Source of the DNA: SHVO01 sp041906145 | GTDB lineage: Bacteria > Pseudomonadota > Alphaproteobacteria > Rhodospirillales > Rhodospirillaceae | Direction of reading: 5' to 3' | NCBI GenBank assembly: GCA_041906145.1 | Contig: JAYRJU010000005.1 | Coordinates: 124,001-188,000, forward strand | DNA length: 64,000 nt | Shown here: positions 7,666-22,525 of the stretch, piece by piece | Layout of the letters: each line of letters starts with the position of its first letter | Position numbering within the stretch: the first letter of the stretch is position 1 | Made by a program: the position numbers and the translations under genes | Notes under the pieces: generated by a model | What the model was told of the DNA's origin: nothing | What the model saw: the letters and a program-made list of their open reading frames with translations, nothing else | The model's database searches: none

Positions 7666-9375
7666 ATGAAGGCAATTGATCCGAAATTTCTCGAAAAGAG
7701 CCGCACCGTTTTCACGTCGAACGCCGGCACGACCCTCGCGGATATCCGGGCGAAGGTAGCGTTGAGACCGGCGAGCGCGGTGCGGCGCGATACCCTGTCG
7801 GCCTTGGATAGCTTCGCCCGATTTTCTGAGCGAGCCCTTGCAACCATTCCCGCCAACCCGCACCACCTCCGGGTGATGCTCAGAGACCATCCTGCGGCTC
7901 GGTTCGTTGTCTCGGAGAAGCGGATGGCTAACATCGCGTCTCTCATCACCAGCGCCGTCCGCTCCTACGGCGCTGGCCCGGAGCCGGTCACCACGCGTAT
8001 TCCCCTTACCGAGCCTTGGAAGGCCCTCCTCGACACGGTCTCCCGCCGTCAGCGCCGCATGGCTCTGTACCGTCTTGCAAGCTTCTGCAGCCATATGGGC
8101 GTGGCCCCGACCGCCGTCACCAAAGACGTGCTAATCGGCTTCTACGAAGCGCTTGAAGCTGAGGAGTTGGTTAAACACCCGAAGAACTTGGTGAAGTTCA
8201 CGATCGCCAATTGGAATATGTGCAGCCGCGAAGTTGCCGGTTGGCCGGCGATTAAGCTGCAATCTCCGTTTCATACGACGCCGTACACGCTTCCCCTCTC
8301 CTCGTTTCCGGTTTCGTTTCAAACGGATGTCGCGGCCTGGGTGGAGCGAGCATCCAAACCCGATGTGTTTGACCCCACGGCGTTAAAGAAGGCGCTGAAG
8401 GCGTCCACGATCGCCGGTTACATCATGACTATCCGCCGTTTTGCTTCGGCTTTGGTTCATCGCGGTGCCGTCGCCCGAGGCAACCTGAACTCGTTAACCG
8501 ACTTCTTCAGCGGCGATCGGTTCAAGCAGGGACTGACGTTCTTTGTCGAGCGCGACGGCGGCGCGGTTACCAGGCACCTCGTCGCTCTGGCCACGGACCT
8601 GCGCAATATCGCCAAACATTACTGCAAGCTGGCACCGGGGTCTCTGAGCGTGGTCACCGGGATTTGCAATAACCTGGACAACCAGGTCCGGAAGGAGTTG
8701 TCCGAAACGGTACGCCGCCGGCTACGTCAATTCGATGACCCTGAAAACGTTAAGCGCTTACTCGCTTTACCGGCAGAGGAGCGGGCCAGAGGACTCAAGT
8801 GCAAAAATCCGGTGCGCCAAGCCCGTTTCATGGAACGTGCGCTCGCCATCGACATCCTCATTCATTGCTGCCTGCGCATCCAGAACCTGCGCACCATCAA
8901 CCTGGAAACCGACGTCTACACCGCGAACGGCAAGTCGTACCTCACCATCTCCGCAGAGCGTGTGAAAAACGGACGGCAGCTCGATTTCGAACTGCCGGAG
9001 CCAGTGGCGGAGGCGTTAGCTGATTTCCTGACCATCTACCGCCCTCGCCTCGCCTCTCCGGATAGCCCTTACCTATTCGCCGGAGACGAAGGTGGACCAC
9101 GGTCGCACGGCGCGATGCGCGATGGGCTCACCAAGTGCATCAAGCAACGGACAGGTCTGGAAATGCACCCGCATCTGTTCCGTCACACCATCGGCAAGAT
9201 CGTGGTCGAGCAGGACCCTGGTGCCTATGCCGCCTTCTCCCAGCATCTCGGGCATAAGCGCCTGGATACGACGTTGAGCAACTACCTGGGAACGGAGACG
9301 AAGGCCGCAGGCCGACACGTCAACGGGCTGCTGACCAAGGCGATGGGCAAGGCAAAGGATGCGCTGAATGACTAA
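7666..9375 (+). CDS. tyrosine recombinase/integrase (first of two)
   Basis: This site-specific recombinase has 569 residues, larger than the usual 300-450. The C-terminal catalytic domain shows CLRIQNLRTI (Arg near 404), ERVKNGRQLDF (Lys near 434), HPHLFRHTIG (HxxR near 503), QHLGHKRLDTT (His near 530) and NYLGTET (nucleophile Tyr near 540). The first 380 residues would hold the core- and arm-binding domains. The start at 7666 has a near-perfect ribosome site, AAAGGAGC, so the longer reading is rejected. Its stop overlaps the next gene by eight bases (ATGACTAA). The family strand-exchanges through a 3'-phosphotyrosine intermediate. Confidence 0.92.
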   Translation: MKAIDPKFLEKSRTVFTSNAGTTLADIRAKVALRPASAVRRDTLSALDSFARFSERALATIPANPHHLRVMLRDHPAARFVVSEKRMANIASLITSAVRSYGAGPEPVTTRIPLTEPWKALLDTVSRRQRRMALYRLASFCSHMGVAPTAVTKDVLIGFYEALEAEELVKHPKNLVKFTIANWNMCSREVAGWPAIKLQSPFHTTPYTLPLSSFPVSFQTDVAAWVERASKPDVFDPTALKKALKASTIAGYIMTIRRFASALVHRGAVARGNLNSLTDFFSGDRFKQGLTFFVERDGGAVTRHLVALATDLRNIAKHYCKLAPGSLSVVTGICNNLDNQVRKELSETVRRRLRQFDDPENVKRLLALPAEERARGLKCKNPVRQARFMERALAIDILIHCCLRIQNLRTINLETDVYTANGKSYLTISAERVKNGRQLDFELPEPVAEALADFLTIYRPRLASPDSPYLFAGDEGGPRSHGAMRDGLTKCIKQRTGLEMHPHLFRHTIGKIVVEQDPGAYAAFSQHLGHKRLDTTLSNYLGTETKAAGRHVNGLLTKAMGKAKDALND

Positions 9376-10429
9376 GAAATTTGATCCCCAGCGCCGGGGC
9401 CTTCGGTTTCAGGAATGGCCCGATACGGATCGAGCCGCCTGGGATAAAGCGATCGCCGTGGGGAATGTTTTCGATGGTCGCGGTCCTGCTGCCCATTGGG
9501 CACCCCGCACGAAGTCCACCAATATCGTTAACTATGGCCGTTGGCTCGGATTCCTCGCAAACTCTGGTTTGCTGGACCCGGATTGCAGTCCCGGCCTCCG
9601 GGTAACGTCCGAAACGGTATCCAAATACGTTGATCATCTGCGGCCCCTGATCGCGCCGCGCAGCGTTCTTGCCCTAGTCGTCGGATTGAAGGTGACCATC
9701 ATGGCAATGGCGCCCGAAGCGGAGTGGCAGTGGCTTAAGGACATTTGCAATGCCCTTAACCGCAATTCTCCACCGAGCGTCGACAAGCAGTCGCGCCTGC
9801 GCTCGATGCAGGAGATCTTCTGCGTCGCTATGAAGCAGCTGGAAGAGTTGTCGAAGATCCCGCTAACGGGGCGCAATCTGATCTGTGCGTTCCGCGACAC
9901 GCTGATGATAGCCCTAATGGCCGGTCGCCCCTTGCGCCGGCACAATCTCGCCGGGCTGCGCATCGGAGTACATATGACCAAGCGCCGGGGGGTATGGCAC
10001 ATCGATGTTCCGCACTACGAGGTGAAAAACCGGCGCTACCCGCTCGAGTTCGACCTACCGAACGAGCTGGCACCGTATCTGGACTACTATCTCGATAAGG
10101 TGCGGCCGCTGATGTTTCAGACGACGATCCACGACCACCTCTGGATCGGGTGGGGTGGTAAGCCTTTGACCGCTCATGCGATTTATTACTGTCTTTCGCG
10201 CCGCACTCAGGAGCTTCTCGGCACTAAGATCAACCCGCATCTTTTTCGGGATTGCGCCGCCAGCAGCTTGGCGCTGGAATCGCCCGAGTTCGCTCGTGCC
10301 GCTGCTCCCCTGCTCGGACACCTGAGCTTCAAAACTACCCAGCAACATTACGTCCAGGCGAGACAGGTTGATGCCAGCCGAAAACTCAACGACGCTCTTA
10401 CGAAGATCAAAGCGGAGCTAAAGGGGTAA
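9368..10429 (+). CDS. tyrosine recombinase/integrase (second)
   Basis: This 353-residue tyrosine recombinase is clearly different from its neighbour. The catalytic residues are visible in order: Arg in MAGRPLRRHNL, Lys in YEVKNRRYPLEFDLP, HxxR in NPHLFRDCAASS, His in PLLGHLSFKTT and Tyr in QQHYVQARQ. The N-terminal half (NYGRWLGFLANSG onward) matches a SAM-like core-binding domain. It is translationally coupled to the first recombinase by an eight-base overlap and ends five bases before the serine recombinase. Two coupled tyrosine recombinases recall Tn554-type or recombinase-trio systems, but here the third member is a serine enzyme. Confidence 0.92.
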   Translation: MTKKFDPQRRGLRFQEWPDTDRAAWDKAIAVGNVFDGRGPAAHWAPRTKSTNIVNYGRWLGFLANSGLLDPDCSPGLRVTSETVSKYVDHLRPLIAPRSVLALVVGLKVTIMAMAPEAEWQWLKDICNALNRNSPPSVDKQSRLRSMQEIFCVAMKQLEELSKIPLTGRNLICAFRDTLMIALMAGRPLRRHNLAGLRIGVHMTKRRGVWHIDVPHYEVKNRRYPLEFDLPNELAPYLDYYLDKVRPLMFQTTIHDHLWIGWGGKPLTAHAIYYCLSRRTQELLGTKINPHLFRDCAASSLALESPEFARAAAPLLGHLSFKTTQQHYVQARQVDASRKLNDALTKIKAELKG

Positions 10430-10434
10430 AACTG

Positions 10435-12099
<1,665 letters not shown>

Positions 12100-12228
12100 T
12101 AAAAGCGTTCGGCGGATCTTGCTGAAGATCCGCGGCGCGCCGGCGTAACGATGTTCGAGAATTATGCCGGCGTCCGCTGAATTGACATACGTGACAGGTT
12201 GATTTGCTTTTTCACTCTGATCTCAGAA

Positions 12229-12346
12229 GACCTGGCAGCGACCTACTCTCCCGCGTCTTAAGACGAAGTACCATTGGCGCAGAGGCTTTTCACGGCCGAG
12301 TTCGGGATGGGATCGGGTGTTTCATCCTCGCCATAACCACCAGGTC
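12229..12346 (-). rRNA. rrf: 5S ribosomal RNA
   Basis: The minus strand reads GACCTGGTGGTTATGGCG at the 5' end and GCTGCCAGGTC at the 3' end; these pair as helix I. The interior CCCATCCCGAACTCGGCCGT is the classic 5S core. The length is about 118 bases. It lies between 23S and tRNA-fMet. Confidence 0.96.
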
Positions 12347-12427
12347 ATCTGAAATCAGAGATGAACTCTCTCGAGTTCAAAACAGCGATAACCAAGATCT
12401 TGTAGTTCCGATGGGTTTTGTATCATC

Positions 12428-12449
12428 GGCGCCTGAGCATACGGGCTCT

Positions 12450-12453
<4 letters not shown>
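12428..12453 (-). other. 3' strand of the 23S precursor processing stem
   Basis: These 26 bases are complementary, apart from three G-U type differences, to 15178-15203 at the other end of the 23S gene. In the transcript they would form the long stem bracketing pre-23S rRNA, the usual RNase III substrate. The mature ends lie just inside it. Confidence 0.75.
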
Positions 12454-15183
<2,730 letters not shown>

Positions 15184-15437
15184 AACCCGCATACTCAGGC
15201 GCCGCTAATGGCGCTGAATTACGGTCGTATATTACTCAGTATTGAATGACTGACCGCTTTTGCGACGATCAACCACTCAGTGAAGATACAAAACCCGCAA
15301 GCGACATTCGCTTTCTGCCCGGGTGATCCGAAGATCGAAGGCAGCGCGCTACGACGCTCACTTTGTATAATTTACGGAACTTGCTACGCAGCCGTGCGGC
15401 TACGTAACTAAGACCTTGGTTATCAACCTATTCACGA

Positions 15438-15448
15438 TGTCAAAGAGC
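15438..15448 (-). promoter_or_regulatory. boxA-like antitermination site in the 16S-23S spacer
   Basis: On the minus strand this reads GGCTCTTTGACA, matching the boxA consensus bound by NusB/NusE. It lies in the 342-base spacer between tRNA-Ala and 23S (15204-15545), where I see no gene. A second copy lies in the 16S leader. Confidence 0.65.
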
Positions 15449-15545
15449 CGAAAGCGAAAGCACAGAACCGAAGTTCCGTACTTCGCAAAGTGTTTTCCTA
15501 ATGCAGTGATGTTTCTCGCCGCTTAATGCGGGCCTCTTGCGAGGA

Positions 15546-15621
15546 TGGTGGAGCCGGACGGGATCGAACCGACGACCTCAAGCTTGCAAAGCTAGCGCTC
15601 TCCCAACTGAGCTACGGCCCC
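15546..15621 (-). tRNA. tRNA-Ala (TGC)
   Basis: This is a 76-base tRNA with encoded CCA. The minus strand starts GGGGCCGTAGCTCAGTTGGG, the anticodon loop reads CTTTGCAAG, and the T arm reads GGTTCGATCCC. It is one of the two standard spacer tRNAs of the operon. Confidence 0.97.
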
Positions 15622-15657
15622 GTGGTCCAATCCGCTATCGGCATCACACCTAGAGAA

Positions 15658-15734
15658 TGGTGGGCCTAGGAAGACTTGAACTTCCGACCTCACGCTTATC
15701 AAGCGCGCGCTCTAACCAACTGAGCTACAGGCCC
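15658..15734 (-). tRNA. tRNA-Ile (GAT)
   Basis: This is a 77-base tRNA with encoded CCA. The minus strand starts GGGCCTGTAGCTCAGTTGGT, the anticodon loop reads CTTGATAAG, and the T arm reads AGTTCAAGTCT. It is the first spacer tRNA after 16S. Confidence 0.97.
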
Positions 15735-15905
15735 GATAGCCTGCGACGCATGCGCGTTTGACGGCGTTTGCGTTTACATCACTGCGAAAGGGATACGGAG
15801 ACGGCGCTCCGTCGGAGAGCGCCTACGAGACCTGAATCTACGTAGGACTTTTTAGTTTTAAAGAAGCCCATAAAGAACTCGTGAGAGATCTTCGTGGACA
15901 TCCTT

Positions 15906-17404
<1,499 letters not shown>

Positions 17405-17559
17405 ACTTGGAGGTATCCTGAAACAAATCAAATCTGCTTTGCACTTCCATGTGGTTAAACAGGGAAAGTGCTTGGCGTATCTAGAGATGCCTCAGTAAAC
17501 GTCCGTTTCACAACGGAACGCCGCCTGCGCATCCCTTTCGCTTTCGTCTCTATCTACAA

Positions 17560-17570
17560 TGTCAAAGAGC
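17560..17570 (-). promoter_or_regulatory. boxA-like antitermination site in the 16S leader
   Basis: The minus strand reads GCTCTTTGACA about 155 bases upstream of 16S, nearly the same as the spacer copy, as expected for the NusB/NusE loading site of an rRNA leader. The leader (17405-17643) holds no gene. Confidence 0.65.
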
Positions 17571-17643
17571 GCTCGCCGGAACCGGCGAAAAACTTTTCCC
17601 ATCCGAGAAACTTTCGTTTCAGCCCCTCGGCTTGGGAGGCCGG

Positions 17644-17672
17644 GTTCTAAGGGTTCACCGAACCCCCGTCAA
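17644..17672 (-). promoter_or_regulatory. candidate rRNA promoter, proximal
   Basis: The minus strand has TTGACG, a 17-base spacer and TAGAAC, a good sigma-70-type rRNA promoter for alphaproteobacteria. Directly upstream are A-tracts (AAAAAAACTTTGAAAAAG) that look like an UP element. Transcription would start near 17637. Confidence 0.65.
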
Positions 17673-17862
17673 GGAACTTTTTCAAAGTTTTTTTCCAAGA
17701 CGTTTTTTCGAACCAGACCAACGGGTTAACCTTAAATTAAGGTCTCCCCACCGGGGTGTCCGCAGCAGAAGACGCCAAATGACGCCGTTTTGCCTTGGAC
17801 GGCCTGAAAAATTGTTATTTTTCAGATGGTTGCTCGCGGCCCGGAGGCGTTGAACGGGGCGG

Positions 17863-17892
17863 GTTATAGGGGGGAACCAATTCGCCCGTCAA
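17863..17892 (-). promoter_or_regulatory. candidate rRNA promoter, distal
   Basis: The minus strand has TTGACG, an 18-base spacer and TATAAC, about 220 bases upstream of the proximal promoter. Tandem promoters are common before rRNA operons. No expression evidence is available from sequence. Confidence 0.5.
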
Positions 17893-18409
17893 CCGCATTT
17901 TGCAACAATTTTGCAGCGCGTTGATTTTTAACATGTTTTTTTGTGTTTTTGGCTGACCGTCTGGTCGGCGAACCAGCCCCCGGAGGCGAGACTCTGGCCC
18001 GAGAGGGGGTGCTAAAGCCTTGTTCGCCCACGAATCCGGCTTTTTCGCTTTCGGGCCGATCTCGCCCCTTTTGCCCGCTTATCCAGCGAAGGGGTGCAAT
18101 GCACCCAGGCCTGCTCACGCGCGGAACAGGAGAATCGGCATTCTGCGTCCATACGGATATGGGCTGGCGCCCACAGCGCCCCGGAGAGCGAGCCCCGCCG
18201 GCGGCGCGCGCCATGCGGGAACACCTGCAAATACCTTTCCACTTCGTTGATCTGTAAAAGAATTCAACGTTGACACCCAGAGTCGCGTCATTCACAGTCC
18301 AAAAGCCGCGACAATAATATCACATGCAAGAATATTAGCGGCGGAGGGGGAGCTAACGCCGGACCAAGGCAGGCCCCACTTCAGTTGTCTTGTTGGAACA
18401 GGGGTTTAG
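17893..18409. other. intergenic region without a convincing gene
   Basis: This 517-base gap separates the rRNA promoters from the divergent M23 peptidase gene. Several frames are open across its GC-rich part, but none has a ribosome site or protein-like composition. A TTGACA at 18270 lacks a matching -10 element at normal spacing. The promoter of the peptidase gene should lie in the AT-richer part from about 18260 on. Confidence 0.5.
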
Positions 18410-19777
18410 ATGGGGGTTAGCCATCCCGGCGCGATCGCGTACGCCTTTATGGGCGCGCTCATCGGCGCTGTAGTCACCTACTTCAATCCTGTCGGACCGG
18501 CCTTTCTCGGCGTGGAAACACGCTGGACCAGCGAAGCGTTGGCCGCAATCGCCGAGGATTTTGTCCCACCCGCGCCGGAGCCCGAGCTTTGGCTCGACTC
18601 CCTGCCTGAAGTGCTGCGCACCGGTGTTGATACAGAAACCGTGCGTGTGCGCGCCGGCGATACGCTGCAAGAAGTGCTGACGCGTACCGGAATCGATACG
18701 TCCACCGCTTCCGACATCGCAAATGCGCTGTATTCAGTCTTCAATCCGAAAAAGCTGCGCGCCGGACAGGAACTTGAACTCGCCTACAACGCCATTGTCG
18801 TCGACGGCGAAACACCGCTCCTCAAGATGGATCTCGAAGTCACGCCGGGACACCTTGTGTCCGTCGCGCGCAAGGACGATGGATCGTTTGCCGCCCGCGA
18901 AATTCTCACGCCGACACATCGTGAATTCGTGCGCGCCGAGGGTACGATCGAATCAAGCCTGTTTGAAGCCGCGCAGAATCAGGGTGTCCCGCAGGACGTC
19001 ATGGCCGCGCTGGTGAAGCTCTTCTCCTATGACGTCGACTTCCAGCGCGACATCCAGAAGGGCGATACATTCTCGGTTCTCTACGAGCGCACCGTTACCG
19101 AAGACGGCCGCACTGTGAACAATCACGACATCGCCTATGCGGCGATGAATGTTGGCGGCCAGCCCCTCAAACTCTATGCGTTTGAATATCCGGACGGCGG
19201 CGTCGAGTACTACAACGAGAAAGGCGAAGGCATTCGTAAAGCGCTGATGCGTACGCCAGTCAACGGCGCTCGCCTCACCTCCAGCTTCGGCCAACGCAAG
19301 CATCCGATTCTCGGCTACTCGCTCATGCACCGCGGCGTCGACTTCGGCGCCACGACAGGCACGCCTGTCATGGCCGCCGGTGATGGCGTCATCGAGAAAG
19401 CCGGCCCGAACGGCGCCTACGGCAACTACATCCGCGTCCGGCACAACGGCGATTTCTCGACCGCTTACGCGCATCTGTCGCGCTTCGGCGCGGGAGTCGC
19501 GGCCGGCAAACGGGTACGCCAGGGTCAGATCATCGGCTATGTGGGTGCCACGGGCCGCGTCACGGGGCCGCACCTGCACTTCGAGATCTTGCGCAACAAT
19601 GCGCAGGTGAACCCGATCACCGTGAAGCTTCAGGGCGCCCAGAAACTTGATGGAAAGACGTTGGCGCAGTTCAAGACGACGCTCGCGCAAACCGACCGCA
19701 GATACGCGGCGACAAACTCCATCCAGCAGTACGCAGCGGCCCGCAAGGACGACGATAAAGTCGCGTCCGCCGAGTAA
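18410..19777 (+). CDS. M23-family cell-wall endopeptidase
   Basis: This 455-residue envelope protein is a LytM/MepM-type peptidoglycan hydrolase that would cut peptide cross-links. An N-terminal hydrophobic segment (IAYAFMGALIGAVVTYF) anchors or exports it. A LysM/OapA-like unit follows (VRVRAGDTLQEVLTRTG). The C-terminal M23 domain has zinc ligands in MHRGVDFGA (HxxxD) and HLHFEIL, with SSFGQRKHPILGY in front and AYAHLSRFG between. All key residues are present, so it should be active rather than a LytM-factor regulator. It converges with clpB, with three bases between the stops. Confidence 0.92.
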   Translation: MGVSHPGAIAYAFMGALIGAVVTYFNPVGPAFLGVETRWTSEALAAIAEDFVPPAPEPELWLDSLPEVLRTGVDTETVRVRAGDTLQEVLTRTGIDTSTASDIANALYSVFNPKKLRAGQELELAYNAIVVDGETPLLKMDLEVTPGHLVSVARKDDGSFAAREILTPTHREFVRAEGTIESSLFEAAQNQGVPQDVMAALVKLFSYDVDFQRDIQKGDTFSVLYERTVTEDGRTVNNHDIAYAAMNVGGQPLKLYAFEYPDGGVEYYNEKGEGIRKALMRTPVNGARLTSSFGQRKHPILGYSLMHRGVDFGATTGTPVMAAGDGVIEKAGPNGAYGNYIRVRHNGDFSTAYAHLSRFGAGVAAGKRVRQGQIIGYVGATGRVTGPHLHFEILRNNAQVNPITVKLQGAQKLDGKTLAQFKTTLAQTDRRYAATNSIQQYAAARKDDDKVASAE

Positions 19778-19780
19778 CTC

Positions 19781-22369
19781 CTAGCCCGCGGTTTTGACCT
19801 TCCGGCCGTCGATGACGATACCGTCCTCGCCGGCCGAGATCCGCACCGTGGCGCCGTCGGCGACCTTGCCTTCCAGCACCGACATCGCGAGCGTGTTTTC
19901 CAGATAACGCTGGATCACGCGCTTCAACGGCCGTGCGCCGTAAATCGGGTCGTAACCGTGATCGGCGAGCCATGCTCGCGCCTTTTCATCAAGATCCAGC
20001 GTGATATTGCGGTCTGAAAGACGCTTCGCGAGGCGCTCGATCTGGATGTCCACGATTCGCGCCATCTGCGCTTTGAACAGGCGGTGGAACAGCAATATTT
20101 CATCGAGACGATTGAGGAATTCCGGGCGGAAGGCGGCACGCACGCGCTCCATCACCTGCTCGCGGACCGCGCCCGAATCCTCGCCTTCCCCCTGATTCGC
20201 CAGGATATCGGCGCCGAGATTCGACGTGAGCACGATGAGTGTGTTGCGGAAATCGACTGTGCGCCCCTGTCCATCCGTCAGGCGCCCATCGTCGAGCACC
20301 TGGAGAAGAACGTTGAACACGTCCGGATGAGCTTTTTCGACTTCGTCGAACAGAACGACCTGATAGGGGCGGCGCCGCACGGCTTCGGTGAGCGCGCCAC
20401 CTTCATCATAACCAACGTACCCCGGCGGCGCGCCGATGAGACGCGACACCGAATGCTTCTCCATGAACTCGGACATGTCGATTCGCACCATCGCGTGCTC
20501 ATCGTCGAACAGGAACGAGGCTAGCGCTTTGGTCAGTTCGGTTTTGCCGACGCCGGTCGGCCCCAAAAACAGGAACGAACCCATCGGGCGATTCGGATCC
20601 TGCAGACCGGCGCGCGCGCGGCGCACCGCATTCGCAACAGCTTCGATCGCTTCTTTCTGTCCAACAACGCGTTTTCCGAGCTGATCTTCCATATGAAGCA
20701 ACTTCTCGCGCTCGCCTTCCAGCATTTTATCCACAGGGATTCCGGTCCAGCGCGAAACCACTTGCGCGATATGCTCCGGCAGCACCTCCTCGGTGACCAT
20801 GCCGCCTGCGCTTTGCGTTTCGGCGGCCTTCAGCTGCGATTCGAGCAGTGGGATCACTTCGTGCTGAAGCCGCCCGGCGCGTTCGTATTCGCTCCGGCGC
20901 AGCGCCTGCTCAAGCTCCTGTCGCGTCTGCTCCAGTTCTTCCTTCACTTTCGTCGAACTGGCGAGCTTGGCTTTTTCCGCCTGCCAACGCTGTGTGAGGT
21001 CCGCCGCTTCCGATTCGAGGTCGTGGAGTTCGTCCTCCAGCTTGACCAAACGGTCGCGTGACGCCTCGTCCTTTTCTTTTTTCAGCGCCTCACGCTCAAT
21101 CTTGAGCTGCACGATTCGCCTGTCGAGCTCATCAAGCTCCTCGGGCTTCGAATCGACCTGCATACGCAGCCTACTTGCCGCTTCGTCCATCAGATCGATG
21201 GCTTTGTCCGGCAGAAAACGATCGGTGATGTAGCGATTCGAGAGAGTCGCGGCGGCGACGAGCGAGCTATCGGCGATTCGCACACCGTGATGCAGCTCGT
21301 ATTTTTCCTTGATGCCGCGCAGAATCGAAATCGAATCCTCTACCGTCGGCTCACTGACGAACACCGGCTGGAACCGGCGCGCGAGCGCGGCGTCTTTTTC
21401 CACATGCTTGCGGTACTCATTGAGCGTCGTGGCGCCCACGCAGTGAAGTTCGCCGCGCGCCAGGGCGGGTTTCAGAAGATTCGACGCATCCATCGCCCCT
21501 TCGGCTTTACCGGCTCCGACCAACGTATGCATTTCATCGATAAACAGAACGATCTGGCCCGCCGCCGCGCTCACTTCGTTAAGCACGGCCTTCAGACGTT
21601 CTTCGAATTCCCCGCGGAATTTCGCGCCGGCGATCAGCGAGCCCATGTCGAGGGCGAGCAATTTTTTGTCCTTCAGGCTTTCCGGCACGTCGCCGTTGAC
21701 GATTCGCAGCGCCAATCCTTCGACAATGGCCGTTTTTCCGACGCCGGGTTCGCCGATGAGGACCGGATTGTTCTTGGTCCGCCGCGATAGGACCTGCACC
21801 GTCCGGCGAATCTCTTCATCCCGGCCGATGACGGGATCGAGTTTTCCGTTGCGCGCCGCTTCGGTGAGGTCGCGCGCGTATTTTTTCAAGGCTTCGTATT
21901 GATCTTCGGCGCTGGCGCTATCGGCTTTGCGACCTTTGCGGAGTTCGCCGATGGCTTTGACGAGACCCGCCGGCGTTGCGTTCGCATCTTTAAGGATTCG
22001 TCCGGCCGGCACTTTGCTCAGCGCAAGAGCGAGCAGCAGATATTCCGCGGTGACAAAGGAGTCGCCGGCCTTTTCGGCGGCTTGTTCGGCCTGATCGAGG
22101 ATTCGGGTCAGGTCCTGCGCCATGTACATCTGCGCGGTGCGCCCTTCGACCTTCGGCAGCTTGCGCACTTCAGCTTCCGTTTCACGCTGCGCGCGCGCGG
22201 CATCGCCGCCCGCCCCCGCGATGAGCTGCGACGCCAAACCCTCTTTATCGTCGAGCAGCGCCTTTAAAAGGTGTTCGGGCGTGATTTGCTGGTGGTTCTC
22301 ACGCAGCGCGATGGTTTGCGCGGCCTGCAAAAAGCCTTTGGCGCGGTCGGTGAATTTCTCAATATCCAT
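19781..22369 (-). CDS. clpB: ClpB disaggregase chaperone
   Basis: This hexameric AAA+ chaperone has 862 residues and with DnaK pulls apart protein aggregates. Visible parts are the Clp N-domain (MDIEKFTDRAKGFLQAAQTI), Walker A of the first ATPase (GEPGVGKTAIVEGLA), its Walker B with LFIDEMHTL, the long coiled-coil middle domain (about residues 410-525), the second Walker A (GPTGVGKTELTKALA) and the C-terminal small domain. Length is normal for the family. The ATG at 22369 is preferred over a reading 30 codons longer because GGAAGGA precedes it and the N-domain begins there. No CIRCE element is visible upstream, so control by a heat-shock sigma factor is more likely. Confidence 0.98.
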   Translation of the reverse strand: MDIEKFTDRAKGFLQAAQTIALRENHQQITPEHLLKALLDDKEGLASQLIAGAGGDAARAQRETEAEVRKLPKVEGRTAQMYMAQDLTRILDQAEQAAEKAGDSFVTAEYLLLALALSKVPAGRILKDANATPAGLVKAIGELRKGRKADSASAEDQYEALKKYARDLTEAARNGKLDPVIGRDEEIRRTVQVLSRRTKNNPVLIGEPGVGKTAIVEGLALRIVNGDVPESLKDKKLLALDMGSLIAGAKFRGEFEERLKAVLNEVSAAAGQIVLFIDEMHTLVGAGKAEGAMDASNLLKPALARGELHCVGATTLNEYRKHVEKDAALARRFQPVFVSEPTVEDSISILRGIKEKYELHHGVRIADSSLVAAATLSNRYITDRFLPDKAIDLMDEAASRLRMQVDSKPEELDELDRRIVQLKIEREALKKEKDEASRDRLVKLEDELHDLESEAADLTQRWQAEKAKLASSTKVKEELEQTRQELEQALRRSEYERAGRLQHEVIPLLESQLKAAETQSAGGMVTEEVLPEHIAQVVSRWTGIPVDKMLEGEREKLLHMEDQLGKRVVGQKEAIEAVANAVRRARAGLQDPNRPMGSFLFLGPTGVGKTELTKALASFLFDDEHAMVRIDMSEFMEKHSVSRLIGAPPGYVGYDEGGALTEAVRRRPYQVVLFDEVEKAHPDVFNVLLQVLDDGRLTDGQGRTVDFRNTLIVLTSNLGADILANQGEGEDSGAVREQVMERVRAAFRPEFLNRLDEILLFHRLFKAQMARIVDIQIERLAKRLSDRNITLDLDEKARAWLADHGYDPIYGARPLKRVIQRYLENTLAMSVLEGKVADGATVRISAGEDGIVIDGRKVKTAG

Positions 22370-22489
22370 AATAGGTCGATCCTTCCCGGGCCGGGCTTCA
22401 ACCCGGCACACAGGTAATGTGGGACCCAGGGCCACCCGCGCAAGGGGGTGGCCCCGCACCTATTCCATCGTTTGTGGATACTTAGGAGG

Positions 22490-22518
22490 CAAAAGCCGCC
22501 GGGTTAATCACCCGGCGG
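22490..22518 (-). terminator. intrinsic terminator after the DUF4167 gene
   Basis: The stem CCGCCGGGT with ACCCGGCGG (22496-22518, short loop) is followed on the minus strand by CTTTTGCC. It lies eight bases past the DUF4167 stop. A second GC-rich hairpin, GGCCACC with GGTGGCC near 22430-22452, lies between it and clpB. Confidence 0.65.
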
Positions 22519-22525
22519 TCTTTTC

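Noticed and set aside
17943..18257. Open frame of 104 codons between the rRNA promoter and the M23 gene
   Set aside because: No ribosome site, arbitrary composition, and frames are open on both strands because of high GC.
18270..18320. TTGACA as a promoter for the M23 gene
   Set aside because: No -10 element at 16-18 bases; the nearest AATAAT is much too far downstream.
22370..22495. CIRCE element (HrcA site) upstream of clpB
   Set aside because: The TTAGCACTC-N9-GAGTGCTAA pattern is not present; only a GC-rich hairpin is seen.
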